Assembly (NCBI GenBank): GCA_947453205.1
Contig: CANGFT010000004.1
Location: forward strand, 89,692-153,691
DNA length: 64,000 bases
Direction of reading: 5' to 3'
DNA from: Beijerinckiaceae bacterium
Lineage (GTDB): Bacteria; Pseudomonadota; Alphaproteobacteria; Rhizobiales; Beijerinckiaceae
Part shown: piece by piece, positions 32,284 to 40,774 of the stretch
Layout: each line of letters begins with the position of its first letter
Numbering within the stretch: position 1 is the first letter of the stretch
The notes under the pieces: generated by a model
What the model saw: the letters and a program-made list of their open reading frames with translations, nothing else
Told to the model about the DNA's origin: nothing
The model's database searches: none
Program-made: the position numbers and the translations under genes

Positions 32284-33050
32284 AGCACCGGGAGACCCAT
32301 CCGCTCCCGCCACCAGTCCCCCCGCACCCAGGCCAGCAGATCATCCGCATCGGGCTTGCGCCCGGCGGCCAGCGCGAGGCTGAGCCAGACGATGCAGAAC
32401 ATGCAGGAGAGCACGGGCGTGCGCCCCTTGAAGGGCGTGCGGGCGATGGGGGCGAGGGTGGGCATGCCCGTGCCCAACATCACAATCGCGTCAAGATCGG
32501 TGGCGTCGATCTCGTCGAGCGCGCGCTGGGCGGAGCCTGAGGGCAGGGAATAAATCGGGTGGAAGTCGAGCGTCGCGCCGCTGGCGTTGGTCTTGGCGGC
32601 GATCTCGAATCCGCGGGACTGCCAATAGGGCGTGCAGGCCTCATCCAGCGCGCCCTCATAGGGCGAGACAAGGCCGATCCGCTTCGCCCCTAGAACGTTC
32701 AGCGCATAGACGACGGAAGTCGCCGCGCTCATGGCGGGAAGGCCGCCGGACTCCTGCGTCACCTGCGCCAGCACGCGGTCTTCGGCCTCCTTGCCCACGA
32801 GATAGGATGTGCCGGTGCAGGCGAAGGCGAGGGAGCCCACGGGGGCATTGGCGAATTGCCGGGCGAATTCCGGCGCGCGCCCCCAATAGTCCACCAGCCG
32901 CTCCTCGATGGTCTTGTGGCGGCTGAGCATGCGTGCGTTGATCCAGGCCGTATCGCGCGGCATCAGGATCGCGTATTCAGGCTCCACGGTGGTGTTGGCC
33001 TGGGGCGTCAGAACGCCAACGAGACCCTTGGCTGCATATTCCACGGTCAT
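32280..33050 (-). CDS. Arylmalonate decarboxylase/maleate isomerase-like protein (first Cys kept, second lost)
   Basis: 256 residues. GLVGVLTPQANTTVEPEY at the N-terminus binds the carboxylate in this family; SLAFACTGTSYLVG near 73 carries a Cys at the first catalytic position; RIGLVSPYEGALDEA lies near 124. At the second position (IVMLGTGMPTL near 190) Gly replaces Cys. Maleate isomerases have both Cys, and wild-type arylmalonate decarboxylase has only the second. The protein therefore has the reverse arrangement. It is convergent with the LeuD-like gene and divergent from the ABC ATPase at 33107. It may isomerise or decarboxylate the acid handled by the neighbouring hydro-lyase. Confidence 0.82.
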   Translation of the reverse strand: MTVEYAAKGLVGVLTPQANTTVEPEYAILMPRDTAWINARMLSRHKTIEERLVDYWGRAPEFARQFANAPVGSLAFACTGTSYLVGKEAEDRVLAQVTQESGGLPAMSAATSVVYALNVLGAKRIGLVSPYEGALDEACTPYWQSRGFEIAAKTNASGATLDFHPIYSLPSGSAQRALDEIDATDLDAIVMLGTGMPTLAPIARTPFKGRTPVLSCMFCIVWLSLALAAGRKPDADDLLAWVRGDWWRERMGLPVL

Positions 33051-33069
33051 ATCGTCACCACCGCTCCCG

Positions 33070-33097
33070 TTGACACATCTGTTGTATTAATTAGCAT
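33070..33097 (+). promoter_or_regulatory. Candidate sigma-70 promoter for the taurine/nitrate-type ABC operon
   Basis: TTGACA (33070-33075), 16-base spacer, TAGCAT (33092-33097). The -35 is a perfect consensus and the -10 is weak (4 of 6). Transcription would start near 33104, almost at the ATG of 33107, which favours the downstream TTG at 33152 as the real start. A TGTAT/ATACA half-repeat overlaps the -10. Confidence 0.45.
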
Positions 33098-33106
33098 ACA
33101 GGTTAA

Positions 33107-33964
33107 ATGATCGGTCAAGCGCATCCGATCCACTGCGGGAGCATTTCTTCCTTGGACACCCCTGCCAGCAACGCGCCGAATGAGGCCCCCGCCATCGGCC
33201 TGCGGGCGATTGAAAAGTGGTTCGGCGACCGCGCCCATCCCGTCCATGCGCTTGCGCCGACCGATCTTGACGTGCCAGCAGGGGAATTGCTCGTTCTGCT
33301 CGGCCCCTCCGGTTGCGGCAAGACGACCATGCTGCGGATGATGGGTGGCCTCCTCGAGCCCACGGCCGGCGAACTGACCATCGAGGATCAGGCGCTCTGG
33401 AACGGCGGCGAGCGGCAGGGCGAGGCCCTATCGGAGCTTGGCATGGTGTTCCAGGACGCCAATCTCTTTCCCTGGCTGACCATCGAAGAGAACATCGCCC
33501 TGCCGCTGGAGCTCAAGGGCGTGGGCAAGGCGCAGCGTCTGGCGCGCGCCCGCGAACTGACGAAGCTCGTGGGCATCTCGGGCTTCGAGAAGCGGTGGCC
33601 GAAGGAGCTGTCGGGGGGCATGCGCCAGCGCGCGGCCATCGCCCGCGCCCTGTCCTATGATCCGAAGATCCTGTTGATGGACGAGCCTTTCGGCGCCCTC
33701 GACGCCATGACCCGCGACCAGATGAATCTCGAATTGCAGCGCATCTGGCAGGCGACGAAAAAGACCATCGTGCTGGTGACCCATTCCATTTCCGAAGCGG
33801 TGTTTCTGGCCGACCGCATCGTGCTGCTCTCGCCCCGGCCCGGCCGCATCGACACCATCGTCGACGTGCCCATGGCCCGCCCGCGCTCGCTTGACGTGCA
33901 GGCGACGCCGGAATTCCAGACCATCGCGCGGACCCTGCGCCATCGCCTCAATGAAATCTCGTGA
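33107..33964 (+). CDS. ABC transporter ATPase (TauB/SsuB/NrtD-type)
   Basis: 285 residues from the ATG, or 270 from the TTG at 33152, which has GGGAG at 33137-33141. Walker A is GPSGCGKTT, the Q-loop FQDANLFPW, signature LSGGMRQRAAIARAL, Walker B ILLMDEPFGALD, and H-loop LVTHS. The Q-loop and signature are those of nitrate/sulfonate/taurine importers. It energises the permease encoded eight bases downstream. The family also imports pyrimidine precursors, aromatic sulfonates and phthalate-like acids. The ligand here is unknown; the adjacent FAD monooxygenase suggests an aromatic compound. Confidence 0.9.
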   Translation: MIGQAHPIHCGSISSLDTPASNAPNEAPAIGLRAIEKWFGDRAHPVHALAPTDLDVPAGELLVLLGPSGCGKTTMLRMMGGLLEPTAGELTIEDQALWNGGERQGEALSELGMVFQDANLFPWLTIEENIALPLELKGVGKAQRLARARELTKLVGISGFEKRWPKELSGGMRQRAAIARALSYDPKILLMDEPFGALDAMTRDQMNLELQRIWQATKKTIVLVTHSISEAVFLADRIVLLSPRPGRIDTIVDVPMARPRSLDVQATPEFQTIARTLRHRLNEIS

Positions 33965-33971
33965 GAGCGCC

Positions 33972-34805
33972 ATGACAGACAAGACGCTCCCCCCGGCCAC
34001 GCCGCCCGCCCATTTTGGCGCCAGCAAGGGGCTGACCCGTGAAACGGCGCTGCCCTGGATCACCACGCCGCTGCTGCTCATCGTCATTCTCGCGACCTGG
34101 CATTTCTATGTGCGGGGCACGGGCATCTCCTCCTTCATCCTGCCCGCGCCTTCGGCGGTCTGGGATTCCTGGATGGACATGCTCTCGTCCTCGCGCGCCT
34201 GGCGCCACACCTGGACGACCGTCTATGTCACCCTCATGGGGTTTGGCTGGGCGCTGGTGATCGGCGTGTCCCTCGGCGTGGTGCTCGGCCGCACCCGCTG
34301 GCTCGAATTGACCCTCAACCCCTTCATCGTCGCCACGCAGGTGATCCCGAAAGTGGCGCTGCTGCCGCTCTTTGTGGTCTGGTTCGGCTTTGGCGCGACC
34401 TCGAAGATCATCGTGGCGGCGGTTCTGGCCTTCTTCCCCATCCTCACCAATACGGTGCTGGGCGTGAAATCCGTCGACGCCGGCCATCGCGATGTCATGA
34501 CCAGCCTCAACGCGACACGCTGGCAGATTTTCCGTCGCCTCGAACTGCCCTCGTCCCTGCCCTATATCCTCACGGGCATGGAGATCGGCATCGTGCTCGC
34601 CATCATCGGCGCGATCGTCGGCGAATATCTCGGCGGCAATGCGGGACTGGGCTTCATGCTGGTGTCGAAGATGAACGGCTATGAGACCGATGGCCTCTTC
34701 GCCGTCATCATCCAGATGACCCTGCTGGGCTTCATCTTCTATTTCGCCACAGGCGCACTGCGCCGTTTCGCGATCCCCTGGCACCAGTCCGTGGACATCA
34801 AGTGA
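33972..34805 (+). CDS. ABC transporter permease (TauC/SsuC-type)
   Basis: 277 residues with about six membrane helices. PAPSAVWDSWMDML near 55 is a family hallmark, QVIPKVALLPLFVVWFGFG lies near 122, and the EAA-type coupling loop is near 175 (VMTSLNATRWQIFRRLELPS). The ATG at 33972 is eight bases after the ATPase stop. The C-terminus overlaps the convergent FAD monooxygenase by eight bases. It forms the inner-membrane channel of the importer; the NMT1/TauA-like binding protein at 36115 is the likely partner. Confidence 0.9.
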   Translation: MTDKTLPPATPPAHFGASKGLTRETALPWITTPLLLIVILATWHFYVRGTGISSFILPAPSAVWDSWMDMLSSSRAWRHTWTTVYVTLMGFGWALVIGVSLGVVLGRTRWLELTLNPFIVATQVIPKVALLPLFVVWFGFGATSKIIVAAVLAFFPILTNTVLGVKSVDAGHRDVMTSLNATRWQIFRRLELPSSLPYILTGMEIGIVLAIIGAIVGEYLGGNAGLGFMLVSKMNGYETDGLFAVIIQMTLLGFIFYFATGALRRFAIPWHQSVDIK

Positions 34806-36006
34806 TGGCTTGCGACTGACGCAGGCCCTCGATCATGGATGAGCGCAGCAGATAGGCGTGCAGGCGCTGGCGGTCGTTCACGATGGCCTGCAAATCCGCG
34901 AGCATCTCGCGGCGCTTCTCCGGATCCTTCTCGCGCATGCGGGCGCGGTTGCGGTCGGCCTGCGCGATGATCTGATCGCGCGCGATGGGCCGGCGCTTGC
35001 GGTCGTAAAGATCGAGCCGCTCCAGCGGCGCGCCATGGCGCAGCATGTCGACGAGGGCTGCGGCGAGTTCAAAGGCGTCATGCACGCCGCCATTCAGCCC
35101 CATGCCGCCCGAGGGGCTGTTGAGATGAGCCGCGTCGCCCGCCAGCGCCAGACGCCCCCTGTTATATTTGTCCACGATGCGCTGATGCACCCGATAGGGG
35201 CGCTTCTCATTGACCTCATAGGCCTGCGCGCGCGGCACGATCTCCTGCAGGCTCGCCTCGATCATCTCCTCCGAGAGCTGCTCCTCGATGGACAGATCCT
35301 CGCGCGGATAGATGGAGACACGCCAGCGGCCGGGCACCTTCAGCAGGCTGAAATTGCCATCCTTCTTCCAGCAGTAGGTGACGTTGGACAGGCCTTCCAG
35401 ATGCTCCTCGAAGGGAAAGAGCGTCGTCACCAGCAGGGTGGTTTCGGGATAGGTCTCGCCCTCGAAGGGCAGGTCCATGGCCTTGCGCACGAGGCTGCGC
35501 GCGCCATCCGCGCCGATGACGAATCTGGCCCGATGGGTCTCGACGCCGGCCGCGCTCTGCACGCGCACGCAGGCGCCGTTTTCGTCCTGGGCCACCTCAG
35601 TGACCGGGGCGCCGAAGATCACCTGCGCGTGACCCTCCTTCTGGAGATGGGCCAGCAGGCTTTCGGAGAGCTTCCATTGCTCGCATTGCAGGCGATAGGG
35701 ATGGCGGGTTTCGCCAGCCAGAACGGAAAGATCGAACACCGCCCGGTCGCCATCGGGATGCAGGCGGATCTGCCAATGGGGACAGACCAGACCGCGCGCC
35801 ACAAGGTCCGCCGTCACGCCAAAGGGCTCCAGCATGTCGAGGGTCGGCGGATGGAAGGTGGAGGCGCGCAGGTCCAGCGAAATCGCGGGCTCGGCCTCGA
35901 ACACGCGCACGCTCACCCCCGCGCGGCTCAGCAGCAAGGCTAGGCACAGGCCGACCGGCCCCCCGCCCGCGATGATGACCTCGCAATCGCTTCGTGCGTT
36001 TGACAT
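34798..36006 (-). CDS. FAD-dependent aromatic-type monooxygenase
   Basis: 402 residues of the p-hydroxybenzoate hydroxylase-like (PHBH) group. FAD motifs: GGGPVGLCLALLLSRAG near 14, FVIGADGARSLVRKA near 162 (DG motif), and LALAGDAAHLNSPSGGMGLNGG near 284 (GD motif). Such enzymes hydroxylate aromatic rings with NAD(P)H and O2. It is divergent from the binding protein at 36115 and convergent with the permease, sitting between importer components, so it probably acts on the imported compound. The short gap to 36115 contains a GTTGTCT/AGACAAC inverted repeat that may control both. Confidence 0.9.
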   Translation of the reverse strand: MSNARSDCEVIIAGGGPVGLCLALLLSRAGVSVRVFEAEPAISLDLRASTFHPPTLDMLEPFGVTADLVARGLVCPHWQIRLHPDGDRAVFDLSVLAGETRHPYRLQCEQWKLSESLLAHLQKEGHAQVIFGAPVTEVAQDENGACVRVQSAAGVETHRARFVIGADGARSLVRKAMDLPFEGETYPETTLLVTTLFPFEEHLEGLSNVTYCWKKDGNFSLLKVPGRWRVSIYPREDLSIEEQLSEEMIEASLQEIVPRAQAYEVNEKRPYRVHQRIVDKYNRGRLALAGDAAHLNSPSGGMGLNGGVHDAFELAAALVDMLRHGAPLERLDLYDRKRRPIARDQIIAQADRNRARMREKDPEKRREMLADLQAIVNDRQRLHAYLLRSSMIEGLRQSQAIT

Positions 36007-36031
36007 GATGGTGTTCCGGTGGGCGATTGAC

Positions 36032-36053
36032 GTTGTCTGCTATTTAAGACAAC
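36032..36053. promoter_or_regulatory. Inverted repeat GTTGTCT-N8-AGACAAC, candidate operator
   Basis: Arms 36032-36038 and 36047-36053 are perfectly complementary. They lie in the 108-bp divergent gap between the FAD monooxygenase start (36006) and the binding-protein start (36115). The position, 26 bases from one start and 61 from the other, suits a regulator that acts on both. The cognate regulator is not in the immediate neighbourhood. Confidence 0.55.
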
Positions 36054-36114
36054 CTACTCACTCAGGTCAAAACATAAGCGCGATCGCGCTTCGCCATGCA
36101 ACGAGGGGGCTTCG

Positions 36115-37116
36115 ATGACGAACCGTCGTGAATTCATCAAGTCGGGCGTCGCCGCCAGCGCGCTGATCGCGTCTCCGGCCATCCTGCGGGCCCAGACCCG
36201 CGAGCCCTTCGTGATGATGACGCCCTTTGGCTTCATCGCCGACTTCATTGAAATGATGAATGCGATTTCCGGCGGCCACATGGCTGCGCAGGGGCTCGAC
36301 GCGAAGCTGCTGGGCGGTCAGGGCACCGCGCAGCCCATTCAGCAACTCATCACCGGCCAGGCGCAGATGATCCGCGCCTCCGGCATTGATGTCATGCGCG
36401 CCATCTCGACCACCAAGGCGCCGCTGATATCCGTGGGCACCATGTATCAGGCCTCGACCTTTCATATGGTCAGCCTGAAGAGCAAGCCGATCAGCAAGGC
36501 CGAGGATCTCAAGGACAAGATCGTCGGCATCGTCTCGGTCGGCGGCACGACCGAGGTCTACCTCGACCTGATCCTCGCCAAGGGCGGCCTCGCCAAGGAT
36601 TCGGTGAAGCGAGAGGTGACCGGCAACTCACCGGGCGCGCTGCAAATGGTCAAGCAGGCCCGCGTGGATTGCTTCATCGCCTCCATTCAGGTGGTCGTGG
36701 CCTTGCAGCGCATGAAGGAAGACGTCGAGATGTGGTCCACCGACCGCTACGCGCCCATGCCCGGCCAGTGCTATATCTCCAGCCGCGAGATGATAAAGGC
36801 CAAGCCCGAAACCTTCACCAAGGCCATGCGCGCCATGAGGGCGTCCGCGCAGGAGATCATGAGCCAGCCGCTCCCGCCGATCTTCGAGCGCGCCGCCAAG
36901 GATTATGAGATCCCCAACATTCGCAACATCACCGATCTCGCGGAGGTTGAGAAGGCGACAGCAGATCGCCTGTGGCTTTCGGAAGGCCGCGAGAACCTGC
37001 TGCGCAACGTGCCCAAACTCTGGACGTCAGGTGTTCAGGCGCTGCGGGAAAACAATGTAGCCGATCCCGGCGACGCCGAGACCCTGTATACAAACCAATT
37101 CGTAGACGCCGTCTAA
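36115..37116 (+). CDS. NMT1/TauA-like ABC substrate-binding protein with Tat-type signal
   Basis: 333 residues. The N-terminus has TNRREFIKSGVAASALIAS, a Tat-like signal, with cleavage near LRAQ. The mature part carries GGQGTAQPIQQLITGQAQM near 65 and SKAEDLKDKIVGIVSVGGTTE near 125, typical of SsuA/TauA/THI5-like proteins. GAGGGGGC precedes the ATG. It probably delivers ligand to the ATPase and permease encoded at 33107-34805, although an oppositely oriented monooxygenase gene separates them. The downstream 213-bp gap is AT-rich and holds no clear gene. Confidence 0.87.
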   Translation: MTNRREFIKSGVAASALIASPAILRAQTREPFVMMTPFGFIADFIEMMNAISGGHMAAQGLDAKLLGGQGTAQPIQQLITGQAQMIRASGIDVMRAISTTKAPLISVGTMYQASTFHMVSLKSKPISKAEDLKDKIVGIVSVGGTTEVYLDLILAKGGLAKDSVKREVTGNSPGALQMVKQARVDCFIASIQVVVALQRMKEDVEMWSTDRYAPMPGQCYISSREMIKAKPETFTKAMRAMRASAQEIMSQPLPPIFERAAKDYEIPNIRNITDLAEVEKATADRLWLSEGRENLLRNVPKLWTSGVQALRENNVADPGDAETLYTNQFVDAV

Positions 37117-37329
37117 ATATTGATTTCCACCGATCGACACCAAGGATGAAAGTCTTCATATTCGTGGCTACATCAGCAAACAGCGCGCCGGGCAAAATGA
37201 AGAAACGAACGTATATATAATTGAAATAAAACGATTTTTTTAAAATTTCGCCTATGCCTTGAAGCCTGACTGCCAGCACGGGGCTCCGCCGCTGTCCGCC
37301 GGCGCCTGCGAAAAATAGCTCGGTTACGA

Positions 37330-38466
37330 TCAGGCGTATCTGGCGCGCGCCAGCGCAGCGCCTTCAGCCATCGCCTGGAATTTGGAGAAGACAATTTCTG
37401 GGTCGACGGCCGCTTGGCCCACCCAGGTTCCGTATCCGCAATCCGTGCCAGCCAGAACATTTTCCGCGCCCACCCGGTCTGCATAACGCTCCAGTCGCTG
37501 TGCGATCAATCGCGGATGTTCGATGAAGTTCGTCTTCGATTCCAAAACGCCAGGAATGAGCTTTTTGCCGTCCGGCAACTTGAGCACATCGAACTCCGCC
37601 CACTCATGCGCGTGGCGCGGGTTGGCGCCTTCCAGGGAAATCATGCTCGGGTGGGCTGAAAAGATGATGTCGGCTATATCTCTAAGCGGAACGTCGAAAT
37701 GGTGGGGACCATCATAATTTCCCCAACATATGTGCATGCGGAGCCGTTCGACGGGCAAGCCACGCAATGCGTGGTTTAACGCCTCCACATTCAAAGCGGC
37801 CTGACGACGAAAATCCGCGAGCGTGGCGTCGGCGAACTGGATATGCCGTCCCATGGCGAGGTCGGGACAGTCGATCTGAAGATCGAATCCGGCGTTGATG
37901 ACGCACTCGTATTCTTCACGCATCGCATTTGCGATGGCTTCAAGATAATGCTCGCGCGTCGCATAATATTCGTTTGCGAAAAACAGCGCTACGACCCCGG
38001 GCGAGGCCGCGCTCATAAAGCCATGCTCGACCTCGTGCTCCTGCATGGCCGCGCGCAGGTTGGCGACGTCGCGTTGCGCAGCCGCAGCGTTTTTCACCCC
38101 GATTGGGCCATTGCAAGTAGGGGTGCGGCGTCGCGAACGACCGGGATCGCCAAAGACCCGCCGCCCGAAGGCCGGGAAATCGTCGAGATCGCGATATTTG
38201 AAGCGGTTGTCGGCGCCTCCGAACCCTTCAAGCCTGTCCTTGATATAGGTGGCATAGGATGGCTTCGACATTTCCACGTCGTTCACGATGTCGATCCCCG
38301 CCGCCACCTGCCTGGCGACCACGTCGCGCACCGCTCCAGCGATCAGCCCGTCCAGCGCGCGCTCGTCGACCGGCACGCCTTCTTCTTTTGCGAACATGGT
38401 CCGCACGAGCTCAAGGGGCCGCGGCAGCGAGCCGGCATGCGTCGTTTTCAACAACTTTTCGACCAT
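37330..38466 (-). CDS. MetE C-terminal-like / URO-D-superfamily methyl- or alkyltransferase
   Basis: 378 residues related to the C-terminal barrel of cobalamin-independent methionine synthase and to epoxyalkane:CoM transferase. Features: THAGSLPRPLELV at the N-terminus, NDVEMSKPSYATYI near 62, the zinc-site HxC in LRMHICWGNYDGP near 265, and the last Cys in LAGTDCGYGT near 340. Such stand-alone proteins often transfer methyl or alkyl groups to thiols. True methionine synthesis is unlikely without the N-terminal half. It is divergent from the Liv-type binding protein at 38673, suggesting a role with the imported compound. A second relative lies at 45590. Confidence 0.85.
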   Translation of the reverse strand: MVEKLLKTTHAGSLPRPLELVRTMFAKEEGVPVDERALDGLIAGAVRDVVARQVAAGIDIVNDVEMSKPSYATYIKDRLEGFGGADNRFKYRDLDDFPAFGRRVFGDPGRSRRRTPTCNGPIGVKNAAAAQRDVANLRAAMQEHEVEHGFMSAASPGVVALFFANEYYATREHYLEAIANAMREEYECVINAGFDLQIDCPDLAMGRHIQFADATLADFRRQAALNVEALNHALRGLPVERLRMHICWGNYDGPHHFDVPLRDIADIIFSAHPSMISLEGANPRHAHEWAEFDVLKLPDGKKLIPGVLESKTNFIEHPRLIAQRLERYADRVGAENVLAGTDCGYGTWVGQAAVDPEIVFSKFQAMAEGAALARARYA

Positions 38467-38672
38467 CACCGAAGTCCCACCTGAGCGAATTGGTTGCCAG
38501 CATTCCGAGAAATTTATCGCGTGCTTTACCGCAACGCACAAGACGATCGGCTTATCCTGCGACTAAGGTCGAATCTAGCCTCCTGACAGGATCACTGGCG
38601 TCAAAGCGCAAAGTGATTACAGTTGAGCGAAACAATCGGCTTGTTGGCGCCGTGAAAGTGGAGGGAAGACGA

Positions 38673-39902
38673 ATGAAGACGATAGGCCTTAAGGCAGGCG
38701 TGACACGTCGCGGCGCCCTCGCGGCGGGCGCGGCTATGATGGCGAGCGCTGCGGGCGTTGGCCGAGCCGCAGCTCAGGCTTCAGGGGCTCCGATCCGCGT
38801 TGGCGGCACGCTCGCCCTCACTGGCCCGCTCGCTCAAACGGGGGCGATCCACAAGGTCGTCGGCGAAATCTTCATCGAACAGGAGAACAAGGCTGGCGGC
38901 ATGCTTGGTCGTCCAATCGAATGGGTGCTGCTCGACGATCAGTCCAAGCCCGACCTTGCCCGCACCCTCTACGAGCGTCTGCTCACCGTCGACAAGGTCG
39001 ATCTCCTGATGGGGCCCTATGCGACGGCGAATATCCTCTCAGCCATGTCGGTCGCCCAGCGCTTCAACAAGGTTCTCATCCATCACACCTTCGGCATTCC
39101 TAAGCTCGCCAATTATGACAGGCATTTCCCCGCCTGGCCGCTTGGCGCTGAGCCGGAAAAGACCGTCACCGGTAACCTGTTCGACGCGCTGGCCTCGACC
39201 GGAAAGGCGCCGAAATCCATCGCCATCGTCACCAGCAAATTCCCATCCGTCCAGTTCCTCGCGGCCGGCGCGCGCGACGTCGTCAAACAGCGCGGCATCG
39301 AGGAAAAGCTCTATCTTGAATTCGAGTTCGGCAATCGTGATTTCGGTCCCATCGCCGCGCGTGTGCGTGAAGCCAATGCGGACCTGTTGTATGTCGGCGC
39401 CATCGGGCTTGAGGGCAGCCAGCTGCTCGAAGCGCTGGATCAGCTGAACTACAAACCGAGGAATCACTACTACGTCTATCCGACGCCCGGCCCGTTGGCG
39501 TCCTCGCCGCTCGGCGCTGACGCCATGGCCGCCACCGCCTACGAGGATCTCGCGCCGCTGAACGCAAGCACGACGGCGCAGGAGTTTTCAAAACTGTTCC
39601 GCGTCGCTGCGCAGAAGGCGAAGCTGCCCTATCTGGAGCCTGACACGCAGGCCGCCACGAGCTATTCGGCCTGGCAGACCCTCACCGGCGCCGTCAACGC
39701 GACGAAATCGCTCGATGACAAGGTGTTGGCCGACTATCTCAAGGGGAATGGCGCCGACACGATCGTGGGCAAATTTCGCTTCGATGGCGCCAATAACTAT
39801 GGCCCGGACCTCATGAAGGTGAAGCAAGTGCAAAATGGCGCCTGGGTCATCGTCTGGCCGAAGGAGCAGGCGACTCCGGGCAAGACGATTATCGTCAAGT
39901 AG
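38673..39902 (+). CDS. Liv-type ABC substrate-binding protein
   Basis: 409 residues. The signal is Tat-like (TRRGALAAGAAMMASAAG, cleavage near AAAQA). The mature start PIRVGGTLALTGPLAQTG is typical of Peripla_BP_6 binding proteins; VEWVLLDDQSKPDLA-like and LMGPYATANILSAMSV segments follow. GAGGGAAG precedes the ATG at 38673, which rejects the long upstream frame. It is the first gene of a five-gene plus-strand operon: binding protein, LivH, LivM-LivG fusion, LivF and an extradiol dioxygenase. The dioxygenase suggests that the ligand is an aromatic acid. Confidence 0.88.
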   Translation: MKTIGLKAGVTRRGALAAGAAMMASAAGVGRAAAQASGAPIRVGGTLALTGPLAQTGAIHKVVGEIFIEQENKAGGMLGRPIEWVLLDDQSKPDLARTLYERLLTVDKVDLLMGPYATANILSAMSVAQRFNKVLIHHTFGIPKLANYDRHFPAWPLGAEPEKTVTGNLFDALASTGKAPKSIAIVTSKFPSVQFLAAGARDVVKQRGIEEKLYLEFEFGNRDFGPIAARVREANADLLYVGAIGLEGSQLLEALDQLNYKPRNHYYVYPTPGPLASSPLGADAMAATAYEDLAPLNASTTAQEFSKLFRVAAQKAKLPYLEPDTQAATSYSAWQTLTGAVNATKSLDDKVLADYLKGNGADTIVGKFRFDGANNYGPDLMKVKQVQNGAWVIVWPKEQATPGKTIIVK

Positions 39903-39927
39903 AGCTGAAACAGGCCGGGACTCGAAC

Positions 39928-40773
39928 ATGAGCGCCACTCTAATCGGACAGTCTCTCCTGTCCGGGCTTATGTCCGGTTGCCTTTACGCTCTGCTCGGGC
40001 TCGGCCTGACTCTCACCTGGAAATATCTGCGCATCATCAACCTGGCGCATTTCGCGCTGATCTTCCTCGCCGCCTATCTGACCTATGAAATGTCGACCCG
40101 GGGCTGGCATCCATTCCTGTCCGCGCTGTTGCTCCTACCTGTCTTCTTCATGCTGGGGGCGGCGCAACAGGTGCTCATGTCGCGCTACAAAGTGGATGAA
40201 TTCGCGTCGGTGATTGTGACCTTCGGCGTCACCATCATCATCGAATCCCTGATCCAATATGTCTGGTCTGCGGATTTTATCCGCGTCGAGAAGAGGCTTG
40301 CGCGTGGCAGCCTCGAACTGGGCCCGTGGCTCGCGCCGTGGGATCAGCTCATCATGTGCGGTTTCTCGATCATAGCCTGCCTGCTTGTCTGGGTCGTGCT
40401 GAAGCACACCTGGCATGGCAAGGCCTTGCGCGCGCAGCTCGACAACCCCTCGATCGCCGCCGCCTTCGGCGTTCCAAACCGAAAGCTCTCCTTGGCCCTC
40501 GCCGGCATGGGCAGCGCCTTCGCGGCGCTGGGAGGCGTCTTTATAGCGCTTCTGTTCACGCTCACGCCCTCGCAGATCTATTCGTGGTTCGGGGTCATTC
40601 TGGCGACCGTGCTGCTGGGTGGCCTTGGCAGCACCTTCGGCGCGTTGGCGGCGGGCATGGTGATCGGCGTTGGAGAATCCCTGACCATGGCGCTGACCGC
40701 ACCGGCCTGGGCGCCCATCGTGCCGTTCACGCTGCTGATTCTGATCCTCATTCTCTGGCCGGAGCGCCTCTGA
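39928..40773 (+). CDS. livH: Liv-type ABC permease LivH
   Basis: 281 residues with about eight membrane helices. GLMSGCLYALLGLGLTLTWKY near residue 12 is the LivH signature. The GXXXGX-type cytoplasmic loop is in LRAQLDNPSIAAAFGV near 170. The C-terminus has LLGGLGSTFGALAAGMVIGV, as in the family. The ATG is 25 bases after the binding-protein stop, and the next gene begins one base after this stop. Forms the channel with the LivM half of the following fusion. Confidence 0.9.
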   Translation: MSATLIGQSLLSGLMSGCLYALLGLGLTLTWKYLRIINLAHFALIFLAAYLTYEMSTRGWHPFLSALLLLPVFFMLGAAQQVLMSRYKVDEFASVIVTFGVTIIIESLIQYVWSADFIRVEKRLARGSLELGPWLAPWDQLIMCGFSIIACLLVWVVLKHTWHGKALRAQLDNPSIAAAFGVPNRKLSLALAGMGSAFAALGGVFIALLFTLTPSQIYSWFGVILATVLLGGLGSTFGALAAGMVIGVGESLTMALTAPAWAPIVPFTLLILILILWPERL

Positions 40774-40774
40774 C

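Noticed and set aside
37146..37220. A 24-codon plus-strand frame after the TauA-like receptor gene
   Set aside because: Its only ribosome-like sequence overlaps the start, and the region is AT-rich non-coding in character.
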